Position numbers and translations under genes: made by a program. A stretch of DNA of 64,000 nucleotides from Sisyra terminalis (lineage: Eukaryota; Arthropoda; Insecta; Neuroptera; Sisyridae): assembly GCA_958496175.1 (NCBI GenBank), contig OY292274.1:26389482-26453481 (forward strand). The letters are read 5' to 3'. Shown in pieces: positions 1 to 10,631 of this stretch; the first letter of the stretch is position 1; each line of letters opens with the position of its first letter. The notes under the pieces are model-generated. The model was not told the DNA's origin and searched no databases. It saw nothing but the letters and a program-made list of their open reading frames with translations.

Positions 1-60
1 GTGTGCATGAATAATATGAAAAAGCCTATACTGTTTGGACTCCTTGTATCTATAGTACGG
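1..60 (+). mobile_element. MITE family K, right end only
   Basis: The first 60 bases carry the terminal motif CTCCTTGTATCTATA near positions 40-55. The same motif ends the complete copy at 2639-3124. The rest of this copy lies outside the window. The orientation matches the complete copy. Confidence 0.6.
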
Positions 61-1407
61 GTAATAGCCAATTTTTACCAATTGTTAGTTGTGTCAGTGT
101 TAGGATGTGAATATTTCACGGGAAGTTACTAGTAATTAGTATTCGCGTTAAGATATTGACGTGAGGAAATTCAAAATAGATTGTTTTTATTTCAATGTTT
201 TGTTTTCTTTTTTGAATGACAAAGCTTGCTAACTTGAATTGAATCTATCGAAATTTGGAAATCTAGTTTTCGCCACATTATTATTGTAATTATTAATGGA
301 ATGGCTACTCATATTACTTTAGATTTGTTTGAATTTTTTTAAAGAAAAAACCTTTTTCTATTAAAGAAGTACAGTTTGTGCGTACATAAAAATACACTTT
401 TTAGCATAACTCTTGTTGTAAATTCTTTCTTATTTAAGAAAATAATTATAAAATGTTTATTTTAAATTAGAAAATATATTACATTCAATAAATAATTAGA
501 GAGTTGAGAAACGAACAAAATCGATGAAAGCTAATAAAAAATATGTTAAATTAAATAAATACTATTTAAAAATCAATCTTTAAGGCAATAATAGTTATAT
601 GAAAAGTTTGATTATAAGTCAAGTGAATTATTGGCACCGAAAAGAATCCTATAGTCACGAATCCTCTATTTCAATTTATTTTCTCATCGGTGTTTTTCTG
701 GATACGTCACAAAATTTTTTGTAAAGTTATTTTTATATTCATGTTGGTGCATTGAAGTAGAAAACAATGTTTATTTTAATCAGATCCATTATAATGGAAA
801 TGCCAATTTAAGAAAAATACACTTGATAGATGATAGACAGGCACAATTTTAGGGTGACGTTATACGGCAAACAAAGAGCTTTACAATTTTTTGCTTTTGT
901 TAGAGTTTAGCTTTGATATTATAATATAAAAAGTGCTGGAACATTTTCCATCACAAAACAGTTACATTTTGATTTATAGGAACCATAGTTTTGGTCTCTG
1001 TTAGATAGTAACCCGAAGTAATAACCTATTTATAAGAAAAAAAAATACGGTTATAAGAGAAAATTATAGCCTGTTTCCCCTAAGTGCTTTATGAAAGACT
1101 CCAAAGTAATTAAAGATTGGTACTTATGTATAAATAATTATATCTGCAAGTAAAAAAAAAAACTAAAGTTTTCCTTTTCACTAAGACTTAAAGTTATTAT
1201 ATGAAACGGAAAGAAAATTAATTGTCATTTTAACGGATTTCTAAAAAACATAATAGTTACGAGTATATATTACTGTTTTGCAAACTAATTCTACAAGGAA
1301 TACGAAATCTTTAAGTATAGTGCAGTATGGCGTTAAAATACAAATGATTGTTCTACTTAATAAATACCTGTGAGTAGATACCTATATTTTATATAACTAT
1401 GATATTA
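61..1407. other. AT-rich intergenic, nothing recognised
   Basis: No open frame of coding character, no RNA gene and no repeat shared with other parts of the window was seen here. Confidence 0.5.
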
Positions 1408-2534
1408 GGGGCATTCACTAATGATATGAGTTTAAGGTAGGGGAGGGATTAAATTAAATTTTATTAAATATTATATTATTCATATTATTCAACGGGAGGT
1501 AAGGAGGGATAGTTCAAAATTTCACGTCAACTTCGAAAGAATATAATTTATTTTACAGATAGTAAAAAAATACTTTAAATACCTATTTTGTCCGCTAAAC
1601 AAATTTATTATCTTTGAAAGAAAAAAAAGATGAAAAAAATTATTAGTTTTTAAAAGAAAAAAAAGTATTGGTAAGTTGCCTATAAGAAAATTCCTTACGT
1701 GAAAATTGGCCTGAACAAGTTGCGCACTTGCATTGTTACTCACACGAACATTACCTATATCGAAATTTATTCAAAAAAAGTTTCTCACACAGAAATTAAC
1801 GCATAATGGTAGATATATTCTTACATAGAAATTGATTCATAGTAAAAAATCTTTTTTTTATTATTTCATTAAATGTTAAAAAAAATATCTTGTTTTTTGA
1901 AAAAGTTATAGATTTATGAAAATAAATAAAGGCTCGCGTCCCTTTTAGTGACTTCAATATCTGATAACGTTTAGTTTTTACTTTCTCTTTAATTGAACTC
2001 ACGATTTTTATATTTTTTTTATTAATTCAATTTTATTATCGTAAAATATCCTTATACTATCAATACTATTACAATACTAATGATAAAATAATAAAATAAT
2101 AATAATAATAATAGCTTTAATATTAAATGTATTTTTTCCCTGTAGATTAATGTCCATGTGAGGATATATCATTGCACATTTATTTCAGTGTGAAGATTTT
2201 TTTGTGTGAGTAAATTTCTATGTGGGCAATTTTCGTGTGAGGAATAATGCTAGTGAGCAACTTTTTGTGGGTAAAATTGGTGTGTGAACTTTTTTAGTGT
2301 GTAAATGTCGGGTCCCCGAATTCCACCTGTTCTATTATTTCAATAGAAAAAGTACATGATTGTTCCAGTGGATAAAAAAAAAATTAAGGAAAGTGATGCT
2401 TAAATTTGGTGATATTTTTGTTTTATTAGTGTAGTCTTTTGACAACAAATATAGGGGGAGGAGAGGTCCCATCAAATCTCTTAAAACCTCCCTGAAACTC
2501 CATAAAAATGGTTCACGTAATTAATGAATGCCCC
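1408..2534. mobile_element. MITE family O, 1.1 kb, terminal inverted repeats
   Basis: The left end reads GGGGCATTCACTAATGAT. The reverse complement of the right end reads GGGGCATTCATTAATTACG. The same termini bound a second, smaller element at 27932-28331. The interior has no convincing protein: the short minus-strand frames are F/K/L-rich and look like chance. Internal arms (about 1690-1850 and 2160-2320) are inverted copies of each other and carry repeated GTGTGAG units, so the element can fold back on itself. Superfamily not assigned. Confidence 0.65.
2080..2113. repeat. AAT microsatellite
   Basis: A run of AAT/AAAT units inside the MITE at 1408-2534. Confidence 0.8.
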
Positions 2535-2638
2535 TTTATGTACTATAAGGTATTTTTAAACGTGAAATAACTGGACTTCATTAAAATATATGACATCTAT
2601 TTTTCTAATAATATTTTTAGTCGCTTAGAATAGTGCAC

Positions 2639-3124
2639 GAAGTATGGATACAAGAAGTCCGAATGTAATGTTAAAAAATGGCATCAATTCGAGATCCAGT
2701 ACCGGTAGAGCGCGCTACACTTGACAGAGTACGTGTTTGAATCATTATATGGGAAGTGTTGTAATTATTAGATGTTGTAAATTCCAATCTTCTGCACAAT
2801 GCAATATGTGTCAAGATGTGTCGCCGCTACAAGAGTCACAAGAGTGTCGGGTATGCTAACTTATGATATCTTAGATACCCTACCGAAAGTACTTAGTTAC
2901 GGTTTAAGTTAGTACTGCAAACATATTAATGGCGGCGCCACATCTTGATACATTTTTCATTATACATTGCAAAATGGTGTAACCTTCTTATTACCTTACA
3001 TTCGTTTAGAATATTTGTGCTGTTAGTGACAGGAAAAAGTAGTCAAATCTTGGTCTGTTATTATGTACATGAATATAGTAAAATGCCTATACCTACCGTT
3101 CAGACTCCTTGTATCTATACTCCG
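2639..3124 (+). mobile_element. MITE family K, complete copy
   Basis: A 486-bp element. The left end is CGAAGTATGGATACAAGAAG and the right end is the near inverse (CTCCTTGTATCTATACTCCG). It shares its whole length with the inverted copy at 16664-17070 and its left half with 20464-20655. The 72-codon frame inside it (2945-3163) is not a gene. Confidence 0.75.
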
Positions 3125-4747
3125 TGGAATCAAAAATTGTGTACCAAAAATTGCATTTTTTAACTTACAAATGTTTCTATAATAATAAATTTTATATCCT
3201 CACTGACCAATAGAATTAATATTATTTTTACTGTTGTAAAAATAATATATCAATTCCTCTTGATAGGTAGGCTGATTTAGACCATTTAGACATTCAGAAA
3301 CCGGTTGATTAAAAATTAAAAGTTATTTTAAAGTGAAATTAAAAAAAATGAGTTAATGAAATTGAAATTGAATGACTAACTAGTAATAAACATTCATTTC
3401 TTGACCAAATTCAATCAAAATTAATTGAATAAAATACTAATTACCTATTACATCGTCGTTTATGTATTCGGTATTCCTATCGGCTATTACCGATAACACA
3501 ACATGAGATTTCTCTTGGTCGTTAAGGGCTAAATACTCACTAGTTTAAATAATATATCTGTTTACACAAATCAGTGAAGTAAAATGTAGCTGAAATGTCT
3601 AGTATATGGTTTGAATAATGTATATCAATCGATTTTCAACGTAAAATTTATAATTTATACTAATATACATCACCGATTTTAGCAAGCAAGTTAACTAGAC
3701 CATAAACTTTTAATAATAATTTTTAGTTTCCAATATAAGAATAAAACAATCTTATGAAACAGAAAACTATTAAATTCCTCGAATAATTCTGGAGAAAAAA
3801 AAGGTAATGTTTAGAAATTTTGAAGAGCTAATCTTTTTATTTTTAAAAGCGTTTCTTACACATCGGAAACATTTATGTGCACTGTAACAATGGAGCATTT
3901 GGTTTTGAGCATTACGTTACACTATTGACAATACTCTTACTATACTGTAATCCTTGGTTCTTCTCACTCTATGATATAATGCTCACATTTGAATTGAAAC
4001 ATGTAAATGCTTCTGGTTAGTGAACGCCTTAAGGTTTCATTCAACAACTCCGCATTTTTCAATTAGAGTTCCTAAGATAAATGCAAATGTTACAAATTAT
4101 TCGCACAGTTTCGTATTTTAGAGGGAAGATACTTTAAACTTCGAAAGAAATAAAATTTGTTATTAAGAAAATTATCTACTGTGTAGAAGTATAGGGAAAG
4201 AATAATGACGCTTGTTTCTTTTTACTTGAATACATATATCATTCTTAATAATGCCAGCGCTGATAAATTGTCCAAGGTTTTAATTTTTTCGTTCTCCCGG
4301 AAAATTTTTGTAAACACCAACAATTTGTAACTGTTAGTATATTACGTGCGTACTACATAACTGGAATGTGTAATGTTGCCAAATTGTGCTAGAGTATAGC
4401 AAAAAATATACTTCAATCGCTGACATTACTTTGCAAGATTAATTGTTTTAATTTTTTTTTTCAAAACAATTTTTCAGACAAGGGCAACCTTTTATGGCTA
4501 CAAGTTAAAATCGGCCATAATGTAAATATTAAAGGGACATTTGGTTCAGTGATATATGTAGATCTCATTTTAAATGAATCTTTTAGTGAATAATAAGATA
4601 AATCTTATTAAGAAAATAACTATAATAAGCTTTAGAACTCTAACTTTTATTATAAAAACTGATAAAATTCTAATTATTATGGAGGCAAACATAGTTGAAT
4701 TAACTTTATTTATAAACGTATTAATAAATTATTAATTTATAAATCTA
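3125..4747. other. AT-rich intergenic, nothing recognised
   Basis: No gene-like frame or repeat boundary was seen. Confidence 0.5.
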
Positions 4748-4918
4748 TTTTTTTAGTTGTTATTAATCGTCGCTTTATAACTACTAAGATCTTTAGCGAC
4801 TCTAGGGTTAATAAAATCCGTAATCGAGAAATATCGAAAATTTACTCAATACGAGGATCGAACTCACTATTTTCCGGTTTTGAAGCGGTCACCTAGGCCA
4901 CTCAACCACTAGTAGGCT
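4748..4918 (-). mobile_element. tRNA-derived SINE, copy 1
   Basis: Read on the minus strand it begins AGCCTACTAGTGGTTGAGTG (A-box region), followed by a B-box-like GTTCGATCCTCG, then an AT-rich body containing AGAGTCGCTAAAGA, and ends in an A-rich tail. The window has eight more copies. The head resembles the A box of a tRNA-Leu or tRNA-Ser type gene. Confidence 0.75.
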
Positions 4919-5341
4919 AACTTTATTTTTACATATTATACTTTTTTAAAGATTGGCTATGTAGAGTTACCCAGCGAATTAATTTTGTGCCAAATCGAGG
5001 TACGTGCTTCTTTCAATAAGCGGCTCAATAAGACGAAATTTGGAAAGTCTCAACATTGTATCCTTAGACTTAAAATGTGTTAATAGCTTAATGTGTTTTG
5101 AAATTGCATATTCAGGCGTCGTGCGATTCAGGCATATTCAGGAATAGTGCTCCATTCCAATAATATATGAAAAGCAGTCTCGACTTACGTATATGGATTG
5201 GCGTGTATTGAAGGAACCAATAATCTATCTTATTATAACTGATTATTATCTTTCCCACTTACTACGTTTTGTTTACTTCTTAAGAGTACCAAATAAGCAT
5301 TGCAAATGGTAGTAATAAATAATAATAGGAGTAATAAATAT
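4919..5341. other. AT-rich intergenic, nothing recognised
   Basis: Lies between the SINE and the solo LTR; no feature seen. Confidence 0.4.
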
Positions 5342-5813
5342 TGTAACATGACATCTCAAAACTGTATTGAGATGGCGTTTACTCGTTCTTTTAATTTCTT
5401 TTAGAATTAAATAAACACTTTCACACTTAACAATCACTTTTTTTATTACACTTGTATACACTTTTTATTACACAATTACATTTGTCAAAATAATCTCTCA
5501 AATGACAATAATCGCTTTTAATTCAAATCACACTAATAATCGCTTGGTAATCGCTTTGTTCTAACGGAAATTCACAACTGAATTTCTAGACAAAACCCTG
5601 ATACAGAACTGGCAACTGGCTTGACTGGCTTATAAACGCGCAACTCAACATTCTAGACTATACCCCAATATTCGCCAACGTTCCATCACCTACTAGATGT
5701 TTCCAGAACAATCTATATGCACATTCGCATTGGTGGGAGAGAGATAGAAGTCACTCAGCCAATCGCGTGCCGGCATGACACGAGAGAGACAGACTTTGTC
5801 CCTTTCTGTTACA
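5342..5813 (-). mobile_element. Solo LTR of a Gypsy-like retrotransposon
   Basis: A 472-bp block starts TGTAACA and ends TGTTACA, so both strands obey the TG...CA rule. It is flanked on each side by ATAT (5338-5341 and 5814-5817), a perfect 4-bp target duplication. On the minus strand there is a TATA-like TTTATAAG and then AATAAA signals in the expected LTR order, which sets the orientation. The block is richer in GC than its surroundings. No internal retroelement sequence lies next to it, so it is a solo LTR left by recombination. A 4-bp duplication is typical of the Gypsy group. Confidence 0.75.
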
Positions 5814-6036
5814 ATATTTAAAAATTTGGGTATTTTTGAACTTTTGACTTTATAAAGAAAAGACTGCTAATGTAGTTTTCCCATTCACCTTAAACTATTT
5901 TATTTTATTTTCATAATAATAACAAAAATATTTATATTGTGATAATATGTAAATTATGATTCGATTTTTTATTAAAGAGATACCATTAAATTTTTATAAA
6001 TATCCAAAAATTTCAATATTAGAAAAGTTTAAGATG

Positions 6037-6516
6037 CAGTAATCCCCCGCTTTACGGACAGGATACGTTCCTCATTAATTGTTCGTAAATCAAAAATCCG
6101 TTAAACGAAACCGCTATTACTATGAGATCTTATGGGAAAGTGATAGATGAGTTCCAGCTAGTAAAAATACCCGTAAGAGAACCCAATACTTATTACTATA
6201 GATTCACACTAAATATAAAGCGTAAATAAATTAACGGTGTACTATACTGCATAACATCAAATACTTACTAGTTCGTAAGAACGTTTGATAACTCTTTTGG
6301 GATTCCCCGTATAACAAAACCAAGCATTTACTGTATTTATGTACTAAACATTTTTTTTATTATTTTATTTTTGAAAATCCTCACAAAAGATGTAAACAAA
6401 ACATCGTCCGTAGTTGCGAATATTTCATCCGTATACCGAAATTTTGATTCTTAATTAACCATGTCCGTAATATCGAATTTCCATTAAGCGAGTGTCCGTA
6501 AAGCGGGGGATTACTG
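6037..6516. mobile_element. pogo/Tigger-like MITE with perfect 24-bp inverted repeats
   Basis: The left end begins CAGTAATCCCCCGCTTTACG. The right end (6493-6516) is its exact inverse over 24 bp. TA follows the right end and TG precedes the left, consistent with one mutated TA duplication. The 480-bp interior does not code. CAGTA(A/G)TCCCCC termini are known from the pogo/Tigger branch of Tc1-mariner. Confidence 0.8.
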
Positions 6517-7089
6517 TATTCTACAAAAATTACCGATATTTTAATAATTATTTTACGAAAGCGATTTGCGGATTCTCGATAGCTTATTTTTTATATTATT
6601 GTAAATTTTTGTTAGAATTAGAAGGGTTATTTTATAATGATCTTTAAAAAATGGTATATTAAGAATCATTAACGAATGAATTATGATTACGTTTTTCGTT
6701 TCTTAAGTGGTTTTTACCCAATTGTGGCCTATTGTTTGTGTTCATATTTATCTGAAGGGTCATTGGAATTTTATATATTATATAGATACTTTTATACTAT
6801 TATACAGTTATACGGAGAGATTCAATACTACTTGATGAGCACTGATGAAGTATACTTGGCGATCGTATTACGAATATGAGTTATACACTTTTATTTGAGC
6901 ATTGGTTCAATATGTATATTTATAGTTTACTTTTGATAACTTATATTTCATAATATTTAGCTGCAATATTTATTAAATTTATATAGATCTATTATAAGGT
7001 GTCATTAGTTAATTCTTTGTCCATCTAAAGTGAAGAACATTCCAATTGTAATGTAAAATTATAAATCACTATATGCTTCTATTAAAGTA
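6517..7089. other. AT-rich intergenic, nothing firm
   Basis: It contains a 67-codon frame at 6676-6879 that is rich in Y, F and L and has no recognisable domain. I treat it as chance. Confidence 0.4.
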
Positions 7090-7095
7090 TTTATT
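7090..7095 (-). promoter_or_regulatory. Candidate poly(A) signal for the 7.2-7.8 kb gene
   Basis: AATAAA on the minus strand, about 125 bp beyond the stop codon at 7221. Confidence 0.4.
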
Positions 7096-7220
7096 ATAAG
7101 AAAAAACATAACAATTTCATCGAGTATAAAAAAAAAATAAAGGAAAATATTAATTTTCTTTAAAACTCACACAAATTTTATCTGACTTTAAATTAGTCGT
7201 TAAAATCTTAATTTTTGTTC

Positions 7221-7817
7221 CTAAAAATTGTGATCAAATGGAGTTGCATGTCGATTGTACGGAGATCGGGCAGGTTTGTCTAATTGAAACAAAAATCGAT
7301 TTTGTTCTGCTAGTTCTCTTGGCGTTGGAAAATTAATGGGCCTTGGAGACATTTTACATTCCCCAAGGGTAGATTTAAAACCTTTTTCTTCCTTGAGTGC
7401 TTCATTTTCCGGGGGAGCTAAAGTTTTGCGTGTGTTTGCCGATTGTAAATAGAAAGAAGGTTTCGGATCGACAAAAGTATCTTGGTAGTGACTTTTGATC
7501 GGTGGCTCACCTGAAAGGTAATGATTCAACAAGTTTTTCTGATTTTTTATCGACAACACATTGTTGGTATCTGAATTTATATTTCTATGTTGTACTTCCA
7601 TTGCAAAAGCCTGCAATTATTATAACTATTTTATAAGTAATTTTTTTCAGAAAAATGTTACTTACTCTGAGTTCACGTAATGCATCGTTTTCGAACTCTG
7701 GCATTTGGTAGTTTCTTGAAGAATTATCATGTGAATATACATACTGTAAAACATTTGAATTTAATACAAATTGATATTAATAGTTCATAATAAACTTCTT
7801 ACCGGGCTTGAATTCAT
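7221..7817 (-). CDS. Three-exon gene, unrecognised 160-residue protein, possibly ciliary
   Basis: Minus-strand model with coding exons 7817-7803, 7743-7666 and 7610-7221. Each junction has GT and AG in the right place (donors GTAAGA and GTAAG; acceptors TTTTACAG and ATTGCAG). All introns are phase 0 and short (about 55-60 bp), typical of a compact insect gene. The five codons of exon 1 (MNSSP) join 26 codons of exon 2 and 129 of exon 3. The product is hydrophilic, rich in N, P and K, with no signal peptide, no membrane segment and no cysteine cluster (a single Cys in GECKMSP). Proline-bearing motifs include SGEPPIKSHY and SPRPINFPTPRELAEQNRFL. I do not recognise the family. Small, soluble, proline-dotted proteins of this kind are common among axonemal microtubule-associated proteins, and an X-box-like site lies upstream, so a ciliary or sperm role is a guess worth testing. 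Confidence 0.6.
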
Positions 7818-7875
7818 TTTGAAAATTCTCTAAAATTAATAAAGACGTTTTCGAAAAAAAAAATTCTATGAAAAT

Positions 7876-7889
7876 GTTTCTATGACAAT
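7876..7889 (-). promoter_or_regulatory. X-box-like RFX site upstream of the three-exon gene
   Basis: On the minus strand ATTGTCATAGAAAC lies 59-72 bp before the start codon. It fits the degenerate insect X-box (RYYVYY, 1-3 bases, RRHRAC) at every position and matches 10 of 14 bases of the palindromic consensus. Such degenerate sites also occur by chance. Confidence 0.35.
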
Positions 7890-8034
7890 TAAAACAAATC
7901 AATTTTGGTTTGTTTTTGCCTTACGGTAGCTTAGCGTTTCGCAAGTACGTGTTTCTTCTGGTTGTTCAAAAGTTTAAGACACTTAGGAGTTAGGGACCTA
8001 AATTCTTAAGTTAGTTTTATTGTTGTTATAAAGC

Positions 8035-9870
8035 ACAATTACACAAATTGCCCCTTTAGAAAAAAATGACGTAATCTATGTACTTTGAAATGTAAATCAG
8101 TCTGAATATAATATACATATTGTAGTGATTGAAAAATTGGTACAATTTTTATAATAGTTTAAACACTATAACCATAGTAACACTTCAACTTTGAAAATAT
8201 ATTATATATCTTTACTATATTATTATTATTATATTATATATCGTATATATCTTTGATTTGCAACATGCAACTTGCTACATGCGAGTTCTGCAACCTATGT
8301 TGGTATATCGAATTGGTGTTTGAAGAATCAACTGATTATTAATTCAATTCTAAATTCAATTGATTATTAAAAATTAACCTCTTTAGTGTTTATGTGTAAC
8401 CATTATACCACATATTTGTTACCGAAAATTGCATAGAAAATGGGAAAACTTCAGAAAACTTAACGACTACATAGTCGTGCGGCATCAAATACAATTGCCT
8501 CAGGTCACAATCATTGGTTTATAAAAAATAGATTTTAAAAGTTTTGATTGTTGAAAAACAAACAAAAATTAAAAATCACCTATTTGGTATAAGTACTACA
8601 TATTAAACTTTCATACTAATTTAGTGAACTGACGTTAATTAAAATGTGGTTGTTAAAATTATATAAAAAAAAAACAAAAGACAATTATATTTTATTTCTA
8701 AATATAGATAGGGGAGACTGGGTACAAAAGTAACGGCGGGTCGAAAGTAACAAATGCTTTCTAGGTTTATTCAATAGGCGAACATCGTTTTGCTGCCATC
8801 AGGTGATAGTCTAGAAGCACCCCCCTCAATCGCATTAAGTCGACGCGTGCGTAGTGCGTTGTTAGGTTATATAATAGGACGTAATGTGTTTTAACGAGCC
8901 AAAAGTAAGTTTTTCAACGTTTTCTTATTTATTGTTTACATAGTCGTTAAAGGATCGTAGTAATCCGAATGTTTGCATATCCATTCTTGATTAGATAAAC
9001 TGTACATTGTTTAAATTCATTTTTGTCTAGCACGTTCCGTTTTAACGTAATATTACATGTTTTATTAAAAATGAAAATGGGCACAAAAGTAATATGTTAC
9101 TTTTGTCCTCGTAATGATTTTATTACTAACATCATATTTTTATGAATATCTAGTTTGATAGAATGGTTTTCGATACATTTCCGTGTCGGTAGTTCTTGAT
9201 GCAGTAGTTATTATGCGATGTCGCGGCATTCTATTCATTCATTTCCTTAAAATATATATTTTTTGAGTATTTAAAATGCTGAATTTGGTTTATATCATTA
9301 ATATAAAGTCTTTAAATAAGTAATTTGGTGATTTAACTTGTACTATGTTTTCATTAGAAACCCTTACCAGTCTTGTTGGCAATTGACAATTGTCACAAAT
9401 GACAAATGACACTTGACAACTGACAATTTTTTTTAACTTTATGTTATTCATATAAAACACACCATAATTTAATAAATCAAGTCACTATTATGAAGAACAT
9501 GAACTAAATTTATATATGGTTATATTATTCATTTAATGGCATTAATAACACCCAGCCAGAAATCAAGGTAAAAGTACAAATTGTTACTTTTGTACCCGGT
9601 TTCCCCTACATATGAAATTTGTTTTATATTAAGCAGTAATAATGATTCCTTTTTAACAACACTTAGATTATTAACTTTAAAATTTCGATTGTTGATTAAC
9701 TCTACGTTGTTTCATACAATCTTAGTCACCCTTTTTCACGCTTTTAGGGTAGGAATTTTAAAAAGAAATATTTCCTTAATATTTTCTTATTTAGCAACTC
9801 TCATATTTATTTACAACTTAGTAATAAAAAAAATATACATATATAGAAATCGGTGTGAGACTTGAACCCA
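8035..9870 (+). mobile_element. Helitron-like dispersed repeat, family J, interrupted
   Basis: Blocks here recur in the same order at about 51963-53139: the segment around 8045 (TTGCCCC..TTAGAAAAAAA), the segment starting TCACAA.CATTGG near 8506, and the block around 9620-9740 containing TTTATATTAAGCAGTAATAA. A 0.9 kb inverted-repeat element (8711-9606) sits inside this copy and is absent from the other. No coding frame. The relative at 53.1 kb ends like a Helitron. Confidence 0.55.
8711..9606. mobile_element. MITE family I, 0.9 kb, GGGGAGAC..GTACAAAAGTAAC ends
   Basis: The left end is GGGGAGACTGGGTACAAAAG and the reverse complement of the right end is GGGGAAACCGGGTACAAAAG. TA flanks both ends. 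An internal inverted copy of the motif lies near 9079-9106 (CACAAAAGTAA..TTACTTTTGTC). Non-coding; superfamily not assigned. Confidence 0.75.
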
Positions 9871-9920
9871 TAGCTCCTTAATTACAGCATTATAAAGACA
9901 GATATGTAAACCAATGCCTT
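9850..9920 (-). other. tRNA-like segment, probably a SINE head
   Basis: The minus strand reads AAGGCATTGGTTTA (weak A box) and, about 35 bp on, GGGTTCAAGTCTCACACC (good B box), then an AT-rich tail. The anticodon arm does not fold convincingly, so this is more likely a tRNA-derived SINE relic than a working tRNA. Confidence 0.35.
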
Positions 9921-10089
9921 ATTTACATATTTACAAATCTTATGTTTCTTTGGATACAAAAACGTTTATATTACAAAGAGGCAAATTTTTGTACTTTAAA
10001 TTGAATTTATTGTGCTTTTTATTAGTTCAACTAAAAAGATTAATAAAAATTAGTTGCCAACTTGTATATACCTTTCCAACGATATATAA

Positions 10090-10392
10090 CTTGCCTGTCT
10101 GAAGAATTTTTTTTCATCCCTCAGTTTTTATGTAGGGGATACCTTCCCTTATTATTTTTAAGGAATGATAAGTAGCCTATTGTGAGTAGGAAATTGTGTT
10201 GTATTTTAATACCAAATTTCATTAAATTCTGTTGCTCCATTCTGTAGTTAAAAAGAGACACACAGACAGACAGACAATTTAAAAATGTTTAATTTGGAAT
10301 AAGGGCGTTTTGAAATAAATATTTACCTTAAAATTGCGTTCAAAATTAAAATGTACAGACAGACGTAAGAATTTTATATATTAGTATAGATT
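10090..10392. mobile_element. Transposon tail with CAGACAGACAGAC and TATATTAGTATAGAT
   Basis: It contains CAAATTTCATTAAATTCTG, an ACAGACAGACAGAC run and a closing TATATATTAGTATAGAT. In many insects this combination marks Helitron or RTE-type termini (the reverse complement begins ATCTATACTAATAT). No coding sequence. Confidence 0.45.
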
Positions 10393-10491
10393 TATCGGCC
10401 ATAATTACACCTTAATTTGTTTAATATAAACTAGTGTAGAACCCGTGTAGCTCCATCCTAACGGAAAGTATTGCAGACAGAGATCAACTGC

Positions 10492-10630
10492 TTTAAAGTT
10501 TTTATTGACTTTAGGGCTAATAAAAATGCGTATAATAAGAAATATCGGAAATTTATTCCATACCAGTTTCGAACCTAACGCCTACCTAGTTTTAGAGCGG
10601 CCACCTAGACCACTCGGCCACCAGTAGGCT
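10492..10630 (-). mobile_element. tRNA-derived SINE, copy 2
   Basis: Minus-strand head AGCCTACTGGTGGCCGAGTG, a degraded B-box region, and a body containing the AGCCCTAAAGTCAAT variant of the shared motif. Confidence 0.75.
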
Positions 10631-10631
10631 T

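Noticed and set aside
5273..5461. 62-codon minus-strand frame
   Set aside because: Falls mostly inside the solo LTR.
9850..9920. Functional tRNA gene
   Set aside because: The B box is good but the A box and anticodon arm are poor; it fits a SINE head better.
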